Of a stretch of DNA of 64,000 nucleotides, positions 53,149 through 61,625 are shown in pieces. The notes below the pieces were generated by a model. It was not told the DNA's origin. It saw only the letters and a list, made by a program, of their open reading frames with translations, and made no database searches. The first letter of the stretch is position 1. Each line of letters starts with the position of its first letter. The DNA is taken from the NCBI RefSeq assembly GCF_001297125.1, contig NZ_LHPC01000039.1, forward strand, positions 186,001 through 250,000, read 5' to 3'. This DNA comes from Pseudomonas sp. RIT-PI-q. GTDB taxonomy: Bacteria > Pseudomonadota > Gammaproteobacteria > Pseudomonadales > Pseudomonadaceae. The translations under genes and the position numbers were made by a program.

Positions 53149-54552
53149 ATGGATTCGAACATGTTAAAACCTACAGTCGGGCCGATTATTGGCCACACCA
53201 CAACTAACCACGCGCGTATCTTCTTGCGTGGCGAATTACATAAAGACGCTTTGGTATTTGCGGGCATTCGTTATCGACCGTTCGGTAACGAGCGTTGGTC
53301 AAAAGGCGTTTTTGCACAACTGACGAATGTGCGCGACATGAGCGATGTGATTACCCTCAATGACCTGACACCCGATACTGAATACGAATACCAGGCCGGC
53401 TGGTTCAGTCCGATGAGCCCGGTGCATACCGTTGAGTCGGTGCAGGAACTGCCGTTGCAATGGCCGCGGGACCCTTACCGCTTTCGCACGCAGTCCAGCC
53501 AACACGCCACGCCACGGGCCTACATCGTTGGCTCATGTCGATACTTGCGGATGACCGGCGGCGTGCCGGCCTCCCCGCGTCACGGCGACCGGATTTTTGC
53601 CGCCATCACCCATTTGGCGCAGCATGCCGAACCCCCGATCAGCGCCATGCTGATGACCGGAGACCAAGTCTATATCGATGACCTGAACTTCATTGCTCCC
53701 GACCGGGAGTACAGCGAAATACTCAACAAGTACCGCACAGCTTTTTCCCAACCCCATATCGCAAAGTTGATGTCCAGCGTGCCGACTTACATGATCCTCG
53801 ATGATCATGAAATCGAAGATAACTGGCCTGACAACAAAAGTAAGTCCGATTCTTATTTATACAAAAATGCCCTGGCGGCGTATGAGCTTTATCAAGCCAG
53901 CCACAGCCCGGCCCATGAGCTTCTGGCCAGCGGACACGTCAGCAGGGATTTGCATCGCTATTGGTATCAATTCGCCGAAGGCGATATCGAATGGTTTGTC
54001 ACCGACAGCCGGACCCGGCGCAACCTGTCAGCCGATAACCGTCGCATCCTCGACGAAGAACAGGAACAAGCCCTGTGCAAATGGCTGATACACAGCCCGG
54101 CCCGGGTCAAATTCGTGGTCACCAGCGTGATGTTCTACCCCGACCGCAAACGCCTGGGCGATGACGCCTGGAAGGCCTTTCCCGAGCAACGGCTACGTCT
54201 GCTGGAGACGATTCGCACGCACCGCATCAAGAACGTCGTCTTCGTCTCCGGCGATGTCCACGGCTCATTGACCAGTCGACTGACACACAGCGAAGACCCG
54301 GACTTCGAAGTCCACACCATCGTTTCGTCGCCGCTGTGCAACAGCAAACTGCTGCCGTATGCCAAGGCCTCCACCTTCATCCTCGATCAACCGTTGGCCA
54401 AAACCGCGGCGGGCGACTATCGGCATGAACTGACCAGCGCGGTCATCAGCGAAGACAACTTTGCCCACCTGATCGTCGAAGCCGAGCATATTTCCGTCCG
54501 TTATCACGACCGGAAGGGCAAGTTGCTGCAATCGATCCAGATAAAACTGTAG
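53149..54552 (+). CDS. PhoD-like alkaline phosphatase family protein
   Basis: A 467-residue metallophosphatase of the PhoD-like group. Metal-binding motifs appear in order: VGSCRYLRM, MLMTGDQVYIDDL (GDQ/D), MILDDHEIEDNW (DDHE) and VFVSGDVHGSL (GDVH). An N-terminal beta-sandwich (about 1-110) precedes. There is no Tat or Sec signal peptide, so unlike classical PhoD it should be cytoplasmic, and the substrate is unknown. The start may be the ATG at 53161 instead, which has GGA 6 bases upstream. The stop codon TAG lies inside a REP element. Confidence 0.85.
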   Translation: MDSNMLKPTVGPIIGHTTTNHARIFLRGELHKDALVFAGIRYRPFGNERWSKGVFAQLTNVRDMSDVITLNDLTPDTEYEYQAGWFSPMSPVHTVESVQELPLQWPRDPYRFRTQSSQHATPRAYIVGSCRYLRMTGGVPASPRHGDRIFAAITHLAQHAEPPISAMLMTGDQVYIDDLNFIAPDREYSEILNKYRTAFSQPHIAKLMSSVPTYMILDDHEIEDNWPDNKSKSDSYLYKNALAAYELYQASHSPAHELLASGHVSRDLHRYWYQFAEGDIEWFVTDSRTRRNLSADNRRILDEEQEQALCKWLIHSPARVKFVVTSVMFYPDRKRLGDDAWKAFPEQRLRLLETIRTHRIKNVVFVSGDVHGSLTSRLTHSEDPDFEVHTIVSSPLCNSKLLPYAKASTFILDQPLAKTAAGDYRHELTSAVISEDNFAHLIVEAEHISVRYHDRKGKLLQSIQIKL

Positions 54553-54647
54553 GAGCGAGCTCGCTCGCGAAGGACGTTAACGATAACGCGTTCTTCCTGA
54601 ATAATCGCGGCGCTTTCAAGTCCATCGCGAGCAAGCTCGCGCCTACA
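54548..54647. repeat. REP inverted pair overlapping the phosphatase stop codon
   Basis: TGTAGGAGCGAGCTCGCTCGCGA begins at 54548 and supplies the TAG stop of the PhoD-like gene; the inverted arm TCGCGAGCAAGCTCGCGCCTACA ends at 54647. A REP abutting or entering the gene end indicates insertion at the 3' end. Confidence 0.85.
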
Positions 54648-54827
54648 AAACATTACTTTTTGGCCATCGGCTGGAGAAATCCTCTCTCCTGCCGACATAT
54701 TCTTATAGCACTTGGCCTTCATGTCTCTTGTCAGTCAGTGTCGCAATGATGCAACCTTGCCGCAGGCAACAATAAAGAGGGCGAGAGCCCGGCGCGATCA
54801 GCATATTCGAAGCGAGTTTCCCTCCCT

Positions 54828-57521
54828 ATGAAAAGCCAACCCGATGCCGCCAGCCGTATGGTGGCCGAGGTAGTGACGCAGTTGCCGGTGCCCTCGCGGC
54901 TCGGCATGCTGCGTTTCGAACGGCTGAATGAACCGAGCTGGGCGCTGCTGTTTCTCGATCCCAATTGCGAACGACAATTCGGCCTGCCGGCGGTGGAGCT
55001 GTGTGCCCTGGTCGGCTCGCCCTACGCGAGCCTGATGGAGCCCGAAGCGCGCTATCAACTGCATGACGCGGTCCAGTTGCAACTTACCGAAAGCCCGCAT
55101 TACCTGATCCGCTACACCCTGCACACGGCCGCCGGCACCTTGAGCCTGTTGGAGTTGGGTGAAGCCTACAAACAACATAATCGACACCTGTTGCGCGGCT
55201 ACCTGCTGGTGGTCGATGGCCTGTTCGGCGGCGAACCGCTGATACCGGCGCTGGACCTGGAAACCCAGAACTCGCGCCTGCAAATCGCCCTCGAACTCAA
55301 TCAACGCGCCCAGCAGGAACAACTCCTGCACCTGGACCGCGTGCGTGCCCAGCAAGACCTGATCCTGCTGCTGACCCGCCAGCGCTACAGCACCAATAAT
55401 TCTCTACAAGAAGCCGCCGAGCTGATCACTCGCAGCGCCTGTGACATCTACGAAATCGACTGCGCCAGCCTGTGGAACCTCGAAGGTTCGATGCTGGTGC
55501 CGATCTCGGCCTATCACCGCGCCTGCCAGGAATACCAACTGCCGGAGCCGATCGACGTCAGCGGGTTCCCCGATTATCTGGAAGCCTTGCACACCGGCCG
55601 TGCCATCGACGCCCACAACGTCGCGCGCGACCCGCGCACCCGGGAATTGGCCGAGCTCCTGCGCCCGCGTAATGTCAACGCCATGCTCGACGCCAGCATC
55701 CGCGTCGACGGCCAAGTGGTCGGCGTGCTGTGCCTGGAGCAGACCGGTGCGACCCGCGCCTGGCAATCGGACGAAATCGCCTTCGCCGGCGAGCTGGCGG
55801 ATCAGTTCGCCCAGGTCATCAATAACCACAACCGCCGTACCGCCACCAGTGCCCTGCACCTGTTCCAGCGTGCGGTCGAGCAAAGTGCCAACGCCTTTCT
55901 GCTGGTCAATTGCGACGGCGTGGTGGAATACGTCAACCCGAGCTTCACCGCGATCACCCAGTACACCACCGAAGAAGTCCACGGCCAGCGGCTGTCGGAA
56001 CTGCCGGCACTGGAAAACCTCAGCGAACTGCTGTTCGACGCGCCCTCGGCGCTGGCCAAGAGCAACAGCTGGCAAGGCGAGTTCAAGAGCCGCCGGAAAA
56101 ACCTCGAACCCTACTGGGGCCAGTTGTCGATCTCCAAGGTGTATGGCGACAACCGCGAGCTGACGCATTACATCGGCATCTACGAAGACATCACCCAGAC
56201 CAAGCTCGCCCAGCAGCGCATCGAGCGCCTGGCCTACACCGACAACCTGACCAACCTCGGCAATCGCCCGGCGTTCATCCGCAACCTCGATGAACGTTTC
56301 GCCCGAGACAGCGATACCCCGATCAGCCTGTTGCTGGTGGACATCGACAACTTCAAGCGGATCAACGACAGCCTCGGCCACCAGACTGGCGACAAGTTGC
56401 TGATCAGCCTGGCCCGACGTCTGCGCAACAGCCTGAGCCCGAGTGGCAGCCTGGCGCGCTTTGCCAGTAACGAATTTGCCGTGCTGCTCGACAACACCGA
56501 CCAGCAGGCCGGTCAACAGATCGCCAGCCAGTTGCTGATGACCCTCGACAAGCCGATGTTCGTCGACAACCAGTTGATCAGCGTCACCGGTTCCGTGGGC
56601 CTGGCTTGCGCGCCACTGCACGGCCGCGACCCGCAAACCCTGATGCGTAACGCCGGGCTTGCGCTGCACAAGGCCAAGGCCAACGGCAAACATCAGGTTC
56701 AGGTGTTTACCGAAGCGCTGAACGCCGAGGCCAGCTACAAACTGTTCGTCGAAAACAACCTGCGCCGCGCCTTGACGCAAAACGAGCTGGACGTGTTCTA
56801 CCAACCCAAGCTCTGCCTGCGCAGCGGCCGCCTGCTGGGGATGGAAGCCTTGCTGCGCTGGAACCATCCGGAAAAAGGCATGATCCGTCCGGACCAGTTC
56901 ATCAGCGTCGCCGAAGAAACCGGCCTGATCATTCCGATTGGCAAATGGATCGCCCGTCAGGCGTGCCGCATGAGTAAAGAGCTGACCGCCGCCGGCCTGG
57001 GCAACTTGCAAGTGGCGATCAACCTGTCGCCCAAGCAGTTCTCCGACCCGGACCTGGTGGCGTCCATCGCCAACATCCTCAAGGAAGAAGCGCTGCCGGC
57101 GAACCTGCTGGAGCTGGAGTTAACCGAAGGCCTGCTGCTGGAAGCCACCGAAGACACCCACTTGCAGCTCGACCAGCTCAAGCGCCTGGGCCTGACCCTG
57201 GCCATGGACGACTTCGGCACCGGTTACTCGTCGCTCAGCTACTTGAAAAAATTCCCGATCGACATCATTAAGATCGATCGAAGCTTCATCCACGAAATCC
57301 CGGACAACCAGGACGACATGGAAATCACCTCCGCGGTGATCGCCATGGCCCACAACCTGAAAATCAAGGTCGTGGCTGAAGGCATCGAGACGGCCGAACA
57401 GCTGGCCTTCCTGCGCCGCCACCGTTGCGACGTCGGCCAGGGTTATCTGTTCGACCGACCGATCCCGGGCTCCGAATTGATCGAGAAGCTCAAACGCTAC
57501 CCGCGCGGCCCTATCGCCTGA
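54828..57521 (+). CDS. dipA: cyclic-di-GMP phosphodiesterase DipA-like (PAS-GAF-PAS-GGDEF-EAL)
   Basis: An 897-residue signalling protein. Order: an N-terminal PAS-like region (1-140), a GAF domain (about 190-335), a PAS/PAC domain (345-460), a GGDEF domain (465-630) and an EAL domain (645-890). The GGDEF signature is degenerate (ASNEF, residues 546-550), so cyclase activity is unlikely. The EAL domain keeps EALLRW, AINLSPKQF, LELTEG, AMDDFGTGYSSL, IIKIDRSF and EGIET, so it should cut c-di-GMP. PA5017 DipA has the same site after aceF and is needed for biofilm dispersion. Confidence 0.9.
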   Translation: MKSQPDAASRMVAEVVTQLPVPSRLGMLRFERLNEPSWALLFLDPNCERQFGLPAVELCALVGSPYASLMEPEARYQLHDAVQLQLTESPHYLIRYTLHTAAGTLSLLELGEAYKQHNRHLLRGYLLVVDGLFGGEPLIPALDLETQNSRLQIALELNQRAQQEQLLHLDRVRAQQDLILLLTRQRYSTNNSLQEAAELITRSACDIYEIDCASLWNLEGSMLVPISAYHRACQEYQLPEPIDVSGFPDYLEALHTGRAIDAHNVARDPRTRELAELLRPRNVNAMLDASIRVDGQVVGVLCLEQTGATRAWQSDEIAFAGELADQFAQVINNHNRRTATSALHLFQRAVEQSANAFLLVNCDGVVEYVNPSFTAITQYTTEEVHGQRLSELPALENLSELLFDAPSALAKSNSWQGEFKSRRKNLEPYWGQLSISKVYGDNRELTHYIGIYEDITQTKLAQQRIERLAYTDNLTNLGNRPAFIRNLDERFARDSDTPISLLLVDIDNFKRINDSLGHQTGDKLLISLARRLRNSLSPSGSLARFASNEFAVLLDNTDQQAGQQIASQLLMTLDKPMFVDNQLISVTGSVGLACAPLHGRDPQTLMRNAGLALHKAKANGKHQVQVFTEALNAEASYKLFVENNLRRALTQNELDVFYQPKLCLRSGRLLGMEALLRWNHPEKGMIRPDQFISVAEETGLIIPIGKWIARQACRMSKELTAAGLGNLQVAINLSPKQFSDPDLVASIANILKEEALPANLLELELTEGLLLEATEDTHLQLDQLKRLGLTLAMDDFGTGYSSLSYLKKFPIDIIKIDRSFIHEIPDNQDDMEITSAVIAMAHNLKIKVVAEGIETAEQLAFLRRHRCDVGQGYLFDRPIPGSELIEKLKRYPRGPIA

Positions 57522-57582
57522 CAGCGGTGTAAGACTCGGGCAAACTGCGTGTCTGACTATTCCCAAACTGAGAGGACTGATG

Positions 57583-58230
57583 ATGGTTCTGCGCTCGGAA
57601 ATTCTGGTGAACAAAAACGTGTTTCCTACAAAAGAACAAGCTCTGCCTGGCCGTGAAACCCCAATGAACTTGCCGGAAAAGCACTTCGTCCACGACGCCC
57701 CGCTGCTGGGCCCGTTTGCGATGGACGTGGATTTCGCGATCTTCGGCCTCGGCTGCTTCTGGGGCGCGGAACGCAAGTTCTGGCAGCGCGAAGGCGTGGT
57801 CAGTACCGTGGTGGGTTATGCGGGTGGCTTTACACCAAACCCGACGTATGAAGAAGTCTGCTCCGGCCTGACCGGCCACAGCGAAGTGGTATTGGTGGTC
57901 TACGAACCGGCCAAAGTCAGCTACGAAGCACTGCTGAAGATGTTCTGGGAACTGCACAACCCGACCCAAGGCATGCGCCAGGGCAACGACATCGGCACGC
58001 AGTACCGCTCGGTGATCTACGCCACGAACCCGGATCAGTTGGCCGCCGCGAAACACAGCGCGCAAGTGTTCCAGGCTGAATTGACCAAGGCTGGAAAAGG
58101 CATCATCACCACCGAAATCGACGAAGCGCCGACGGTCTACTTCGCCGAGGCTTACCACCAGCAATACCTGGCGAAAAACCCTGAAGGGTATTGCGGGATT
58201 GGCGGTACAGGCGTGACCTGCCCGATCTGA
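57583..58230 (+). CDS. msrA: peptide-methionine (S)-S-oxide reductase
   Basis: MsrA repairs methionine S-sulfoxide in proteins with electrons from thioredoxin. The 215-residue protein has the catalytic motif GLGCFWGAERKFW (Cys near residue 58), the conserved YAGG, GHSEVVLVVYEP and GTQYRSVIY. The resolving cysteine is in GYCGIGGTGVTCPI at the C-terminus. Two ATGs are adjacent; the second (57583) gives MVLRSEILVNKN and better spacing from GAGAGGA. It follows dipA as in PA5017-PA5018. Confidence 0.95.
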   Translation: MVLRSEILVNKNVFPTKEQALPGRETPMNLPEKHFVHDAPLLGPFAMDVDFAIFGLGCFWGAERKFWQREGVVSTVVGYAGGFTPNPTYEEVCSGLTGHSEVVLVVYEPAKVSYEALLKMFWELHNPTQGMRQGNDIGTQYRSVIYATNPDQLAAAKHSAQVFQAELTKAGKGIITTEIDEAPTVYFAEAYHQQYLAKNPEGYCGIGGTGVTCPI

Positions 58231-58242
58231 AGCAACATCACC

Positions 58243-58326
58243 TGTAGGAGCTGGCTTGCCAGCGAAGGCGCCCGAGAGATCACCGCCAGACCTCCCGCCG
58301 CATTCGCCAGCAAGCCGGCTCCTACA
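58243..58326. repeat. REP inverted pair between msrA and rlmJ
   Basis: TGTAGGAGCTGGCTTGCCAGCGA at 58243 and the near-inverted CGCCAGCAAGCCGGCTCCTACA ending at 58326, in the convergent gap. It belongs to the GTAGGAGCYGGCTTGCC subfamily. Confidence 0.88.
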
Positions 58327-58346
58327 GGATTTGTGGCTTGCCGCTG

Positions 58347-59183
58347 CTACTCCGCAATCAACCAATCCATCTGCCACCCACCCTGGGTCTGTCCCAACTT
58401 CTTGGACAACCACGGCAGCAGCTCACGCAATTCCTCTTCCAGGCCCCACGGCGGATTCGCAATCGCCAACCCCGAGCCGTTCAGACTGTTCGGCGTATCC
58501 AACGGATGCACGAACAACTCCACCCGCAATAACTTCGGCGCGCCCGTGCCCGCCAAATCCTGATAAAAACGCCGCAACATGCGCGGGTCCTTCACCGGAT
58601 ACCAGATCGCCGCCACGGTTTGGCGCATCCGGCCAATCGCCTCTTTCAGCGACGCCGCGCAACGCTGCATCTCATCGAGCTGCTCGAACGGCGGATCAAT
58701 CAACATCACCGCCCGCTTCTCCTGCACCGGCAACATCGCACGCGGCACATGCCAGCCTTCGCCCAGGTGCACCTTCACCCGACGGTCGCCGGCCATGTTG
58801 TCCTTGAGCAACACACCGTCTTCCGGGTGTTTCTCATTGAGCATCACCCGATCCTGCGGCCGCGTCAGGCGCCGCGCCAACTCCGGCGACCCCGGGTAAT
58901 AGCGCAACTGGCCATCCGGGTTCATGTCGTGCAGCACCTTCATGTAATCGGCGGTCAACGCCGGCAGATCCGGCTGATCCCACAACCGCGCGATCCCTTC
59001 CAGGTACTCACCGGTACGGCTCGCCTGATCACCCTGCAGGTCGTACAGACCAATGCCGGCGTGAGTGTCGAGATAGGCAAACGGCTGCTCCTTGCGCGAC
59101 ATCAGGGCGATGAGGCGGGTCAAAGTCAGGTGTTTGAACACATCGGCGTGATTGCCGGCATGGAAGGCGTGACGATAATTCAT
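58347..59183 (-). CDS. rlmJ: 23S rRNA (adenine(2030)-N(6))-methyltransferase RlmJ
   Basis: RlmJ methylates A2030 in helix 72 of 23S rRNA before subunit assembly. The 278-residue protein starts MNYRHAFHAGNHADVFKHL, the highly conserved family N-terminus. The SAM-binding site includes YLDTHAGIGLYDL, and the catalytic motif is LIDPPFEQ (D/N-PP-F type). WYPVKDPRMLRRF follows. The protein has the normal length. It is convergent with msrA. Confidence 0.94.
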   Translation of the reverse strand: MNYRHAFHAGNHADVFKHLTLTRLIALMSRKEQPFAYLDTHAGIGLYDLQGDQASRTGEYLEGIARLWDQPDLPALTADYMKVLHDMNPDGQLRYYPGSPELARRLTRPQDRVMLNEKHPEDGVLLKDNMAGDRRVKVHLGEGWHVPRAMLPVQEKRAVMLIDPPFEQLDEMQRCAASLKEAIGRMRQTVAAIWYPVKDPRMLRRFYQDLAGTGAPKLLRVELFVHPLDTPNSLNGSGLAIANPPWGLEEELRELLPWLSKKLGQTQGGWQMDWLIAE

Positions 59184-59284
59184 GATTGCTCCTGCGAAGG
59201 CCGGGAAGTTTACCTTGTACGGCGACGAACGTCAGGACCTCACAGCCGAGCGGGCAATTGCAGCATCGAAGCCGCAACACAACC

Positions 59285-59364
59285 TGTAGGAGCTGGCTTG
59301 CCAGCGAAGGCGTTTTACCTGACACACCGCGTCGCCTCCCTTCGCTGGCAAGCCAGCTCCTACA
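59285..59364. repeat. REP inverted pair downstream of the DUF6124-type gene
   Basis: TGTAGGAGCTGGCTTGCCAGCGAAGG at 59285 and the inverted CTTCGCTGGCAAGCCAGCTCCTACA ending at 59364, 20 bases from the stop of the DUF6124-type gene. Confidence 0.9.
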
Positions 59365-59381
59365 AAAACGTGCGTATTAAC

Positions 59382-59705
59382 TTACTCCGAAGACCGCGCC
59401 CGCAACCGCCGCCCCAGCACATCCAACACATCACACCCATCCCGCAACGGAATGGCGCAGAGTAAAGCAAAGTCACTGAGAATGAACGACTGACACTCAA
59501 TCGAACCGCGCATGGACAGGTTCTCCATCACCTGAGTGACGGCCTGAATCCGATAGCTGGCAGCGTCATATAAAACATCGAGCGGCGCGTGGGTGTCGAC
59601 GAACAGGGTGGGCATGTCGTCGCAGTTGCTGGTGAGCGCCATGAAGCGGTTTTCGGGGTGGGGGGTTGGTTTTACGTAGGGTGGATCGGGGTGAAGGGTT
59701 TTCAT
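59382..59705 (-). CDS. DUF6124/DUF3077-type small protein, intact copy
   Basis: A 107-residue protein of a small-protein family that is abundant and multicopy in Pseudomonas (formerly DUF3077, now partly DUF6124); that assignment is by resemblance (DPPYVKPTPHPENRF, LFVDTHAPLDVLYDAASYR). The C-terminus is LLCAIPLRDGCDVLDVLGRRL. The function is unknown. The ATG at 59703-59705 has an SD-like TTAGGA about 10 bases upstream, and that SD lies in a stretch complementary to an upstream strand of a C4-like RNA leader, so translation is likely controlled by RNA pairing. A second copy with a nonsense mutation lies at 60282-60605. Confidence 0.75.
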   Translation of the reverse strand: MKTLHPDPPYVKPTPHPENRFMALTSNCDDMPTLFVDTHAPLDVLYDAASYRIQAVTQVMENLSMRGSIECQSFILSDFALLCAIPLRDGCDVLDVLGRRLRARSSE

Positions 59706-59761
59706 CGATTTTTAGTCCTAACGTATGGATTGAAGCCGTCAGAAATCGCTTCCACGCAATG

Positions 59762-59921
59762 GGTGGCGGCTGTACGCAGGTGTGGAAGACCGAGACGTTA
59801 GGCACCCGGCGCACTCGAAAGCGCCCCGCGCACAGCCACCATAAAACACGCCGAACTGGTGGCGCTTGATGCGCCTAACGATAGAAAGGCTTCCACGCCC
59901 TGTCACTGAATTTGCAGTGAC
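59762..59921 (-). ncRNA. C4-antisense-RNA-like leader, copy 1
   Basis: On the minus strand the leader has, in order: a hairpin GTCACTG/CAGTGAC (59902-59921); GTGGAAG (A1, 59890-59896); CGTTAGGC (B1, 59873-59880); GGTGGCTGTGCGC (59828-59840); GCCTAACGT (B', 59795-59803); CTTCCAC (A', 59782-59788); and GCGTACAGCCGCCACC (59762-59777). Downstream, GTGGAAG (A2, 59749-59755) and ACGTTAGG (B2, 59717-59724) come just before the gene. A' and B' can pair with A1/B1 or with A2/B2; B2 contains the SD. This is the logic of phage P1 C4 RNA (Rfam C4). Family membership is from memory. Confidence 0.7.
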
Positions 59922-60032
59922 CACCAAAGACTATCGATGAGATCCGATGCGCACCAGTTCATGGAAACCGCTACAACTTGAAGGAAACTTCCGACGACCT
60001 TGCCCAGAAATTTCGCAGCCTATAACACCGCC

Positions 60033-60124
60033 TTCGCGGGCAAGCCTCGCTCCTACAGGTCCGAGGTAGGCCATCAAAAAATGAGAACGACTTCAATCCT
60101 GTAGGAGCGAGGCTTGCCCGCGAA
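60033..60124. repeat. REP inverted pair in the spacer between duplicated units
   Basis: TTCGCGGGCAAGCCTCGCTCCTACA at 60033 and its inverted copy ending at 60124. It lies between the two copies of the DUF6124-type unit; the rest of the 60125-60281 spacer shows no gene. Confidence 0.9.
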
Positions 60125-60281
60125 TGAGCGCGAAGCGGTCACAAAATCTTTCAGCGCTACAGATAACGAGCGTCATCAAGTTGATAGGCCTTCAAGGCGG
60201 GCCTATGAAGACCGTCTTTCCACACCCCGCTTACCAAGTAATCGTTCCCACGCTCAGCGCGAGAACAATTATTCAGCCGCT

Positions 60282-60605
60282 TTACTCCGAAGGCCGCGCT
60301 CGCAACCGCCGCCCAAGCACATCCAACACATCACACCCATCCCGCAACGGAATGGCGCAGAGCAAGGCAAAGTCACTGAGAATGAACGACTGACACTCAA
60401 TCTAACCGCGCATGGACAGGTTCTCCATCACCTGAGTGACGGCCTGAATCCGATAGCTGGCAGCGTCATATAAAACATCGAGCGGCGCGTGGGTGTCGAC
60501 GAACAAGGTGGGCATGTCGTCGCAGTTGCTGGTGAGCGCCATGAAGCGGTTTTCGGGGTGAGGGATTGGTTTTACGTAGGGTGGATCGGGGTGAAGTGTT
60601 TTCAT
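60282..60605 (-). pseudogene. second DUF6124-type gene, broken by a nonsense codon
   Basis: This 324-base stretch is a near-identical copy of the gene at 59382-59705. At the codon after ENLSMRG the intact copy has TCG (Ser) and this one has TAG (complement of 60402-60404), leaving a 67-residue product. The frame beyond the stop is otherwise open to the same TAA end (60282-60284), so the change is recent. Other differences are few (for example T-to-I in VKPIPHPENRF). The upstream region also carries a diverged C4-like leader. A short product may still be made. Confidence 0.85.
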
Positions 60606-60662
60606 TGATTTTAGACCTTGGTGGATAAATTTAAGCTACCACCGGCCTTTCCTACGGGCTTG

Positions 60663-60846
60663 GGTGGCAGCTGTACGCGGGAGTAGGAAACTGAGGAATC
60701 CACCAAACTCAGCCACGCCGAAGCGTGCCCCACGCACAGCCGCCGCGAACGATCTTACGGACACAAATAAAGTGCCGCAATCAAACGACAGCGCTGATGC
60801 GCGGTGAATCCAAGGGTTCCTACACCCTGCCACCGCAATCGCGGTG
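60663..60846 (-). ncRNA. C4-antisense-RNA-like leader, copy 2
   Basis: The same element order as copy 1 but with changed pairing strands: GCGGTG/CACCGC hairpin (60831-60846); GTAGGAA (A1, 60817-60823); CTTGGATTC (B1, 60806-60814); GGCGGCTGTGCGT (60732-60744); TTGGTGGAT (B', 60698-60706); TTTCCTAC (A', 60683-60690); GCGTACAGCTGCCACC (60663-60678); then GTAGGAAA (A2, 60648-60655) and ATCCACCAA (B2, 60618-60626) next to the SD AAGG. A-type and B'/B2 pairs are kept by compensatory changes relative to copy 1. B1/B' pairing is weak here. The 60606-60974 gap contains this element, a conserved upstream block and no gene. Confidence 0.68.
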
Positions 60847-60974
60847 ACAGCCAAAGACTATCCCTGCAATCCATCGCGCACCAGTTCATGCAAACCGCTA
60901 CAACTTGAAGGAAACGTCCGACGAGCCTGCCCAGAAATTTCCCTATTTTTACGATAGATTTAAACGCCCCTGAT

Positions 60975-61625
60975 TCAGTCAGTAGTGCTCGCAATCAACG
61001 CGCTAATAGTTCGACGCTTGGGATTCCATATCGTGAGACACCACACGCCCCACCATTCCAAGCCTGCATCAAAATAATCGCTCCAAGGCGTGACACCGAA
61101 AATGTCGTCATCACAGGTATGCAATTCCGTATTAAGCGCATCTACCCAGTTCACTACTACGATATCCTCCGGATCATTCAACCCAAGGAGTTCACACCAT
61201 TCGTAAAAAACGGATTGAGCCTCCGACTCCCCCCTTCTAAATTGGGCACGATACGGCGGATATAAAAAGGAAGCGTAAAGTGCCAGCCGTTCAAAAATAT
61301 CGGTTCGATCAATTTGGGTAAGACTCAGCACTTCATCCCGGCTTAATGGGGTAGCGACGGCGCTTTCTAGGTCCCAACCAATAAGTGGTTTTTGGGTGTT
61401 CTGATACGCTGGATCCTTGATCCGATGCTCGTGCCACTCTAGCATTTCACTGAGTAGCATCTCATGAAGCACATTTAACGCCTGCCGATGAATGCTTTCA
61501 TTAACGTCAACAACAGATTCAGGCGCGAGCACCAAAAATTTAAAAACACATCCAGCGTCATTCATGCGTTTACGTAATGATGCAGTTTTTTCTTCTTCAA
61601 CAAACCTCAACGCAGAACTCACCAC
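60975..61625 (-). CDS. putative immunity protein of the Rhs-associated island
   Basis: A 216-residue soluble acidic protein with no recognised catalytic motif. The C-terminus PWSDYFDAGLEWWGVWCLTIWNPKRRTISALIASTTD resembles, from memory, the ends of immunity-type proteins found next to Rhs genes in Pseudomonas. The start is the GTG at 61623-61625, with AGGAGG 10 bases upstream; the preceding gene ends at 61619, overlapping. AT content is clearly above the rest of the window. It is the third gene of a minus-strand string that begins at 62487. Function is inferred from context only. Confidence 0.65.
   Translation of the reverse strand: MVSSALRFVEEEKTASLRKRMNDAGCVFKFLVLAPESVVDVNESIHRQALNVLHEMLLSEMLEWHEHRIKDPAYQNTQKPLIGWDLESAVATPLSRDEVLSLTQIDRTDIFERLALYASFLYPPYRAQFRRGESEAQSVFYEWCELLGLNDPEDIVVVNWVDALNTELHTCDDDIFGVTPWSDYFDAGLEWWGVWCLTIWNPKRRTISALIASTTD

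Noticed and set aside
59706..59927. Small frames (62-82 codons) within the C4-like leader
   Set aside because: They cross conserved pairing strands and differ completely between the two copies, so the region is RNA, not protein-coding.
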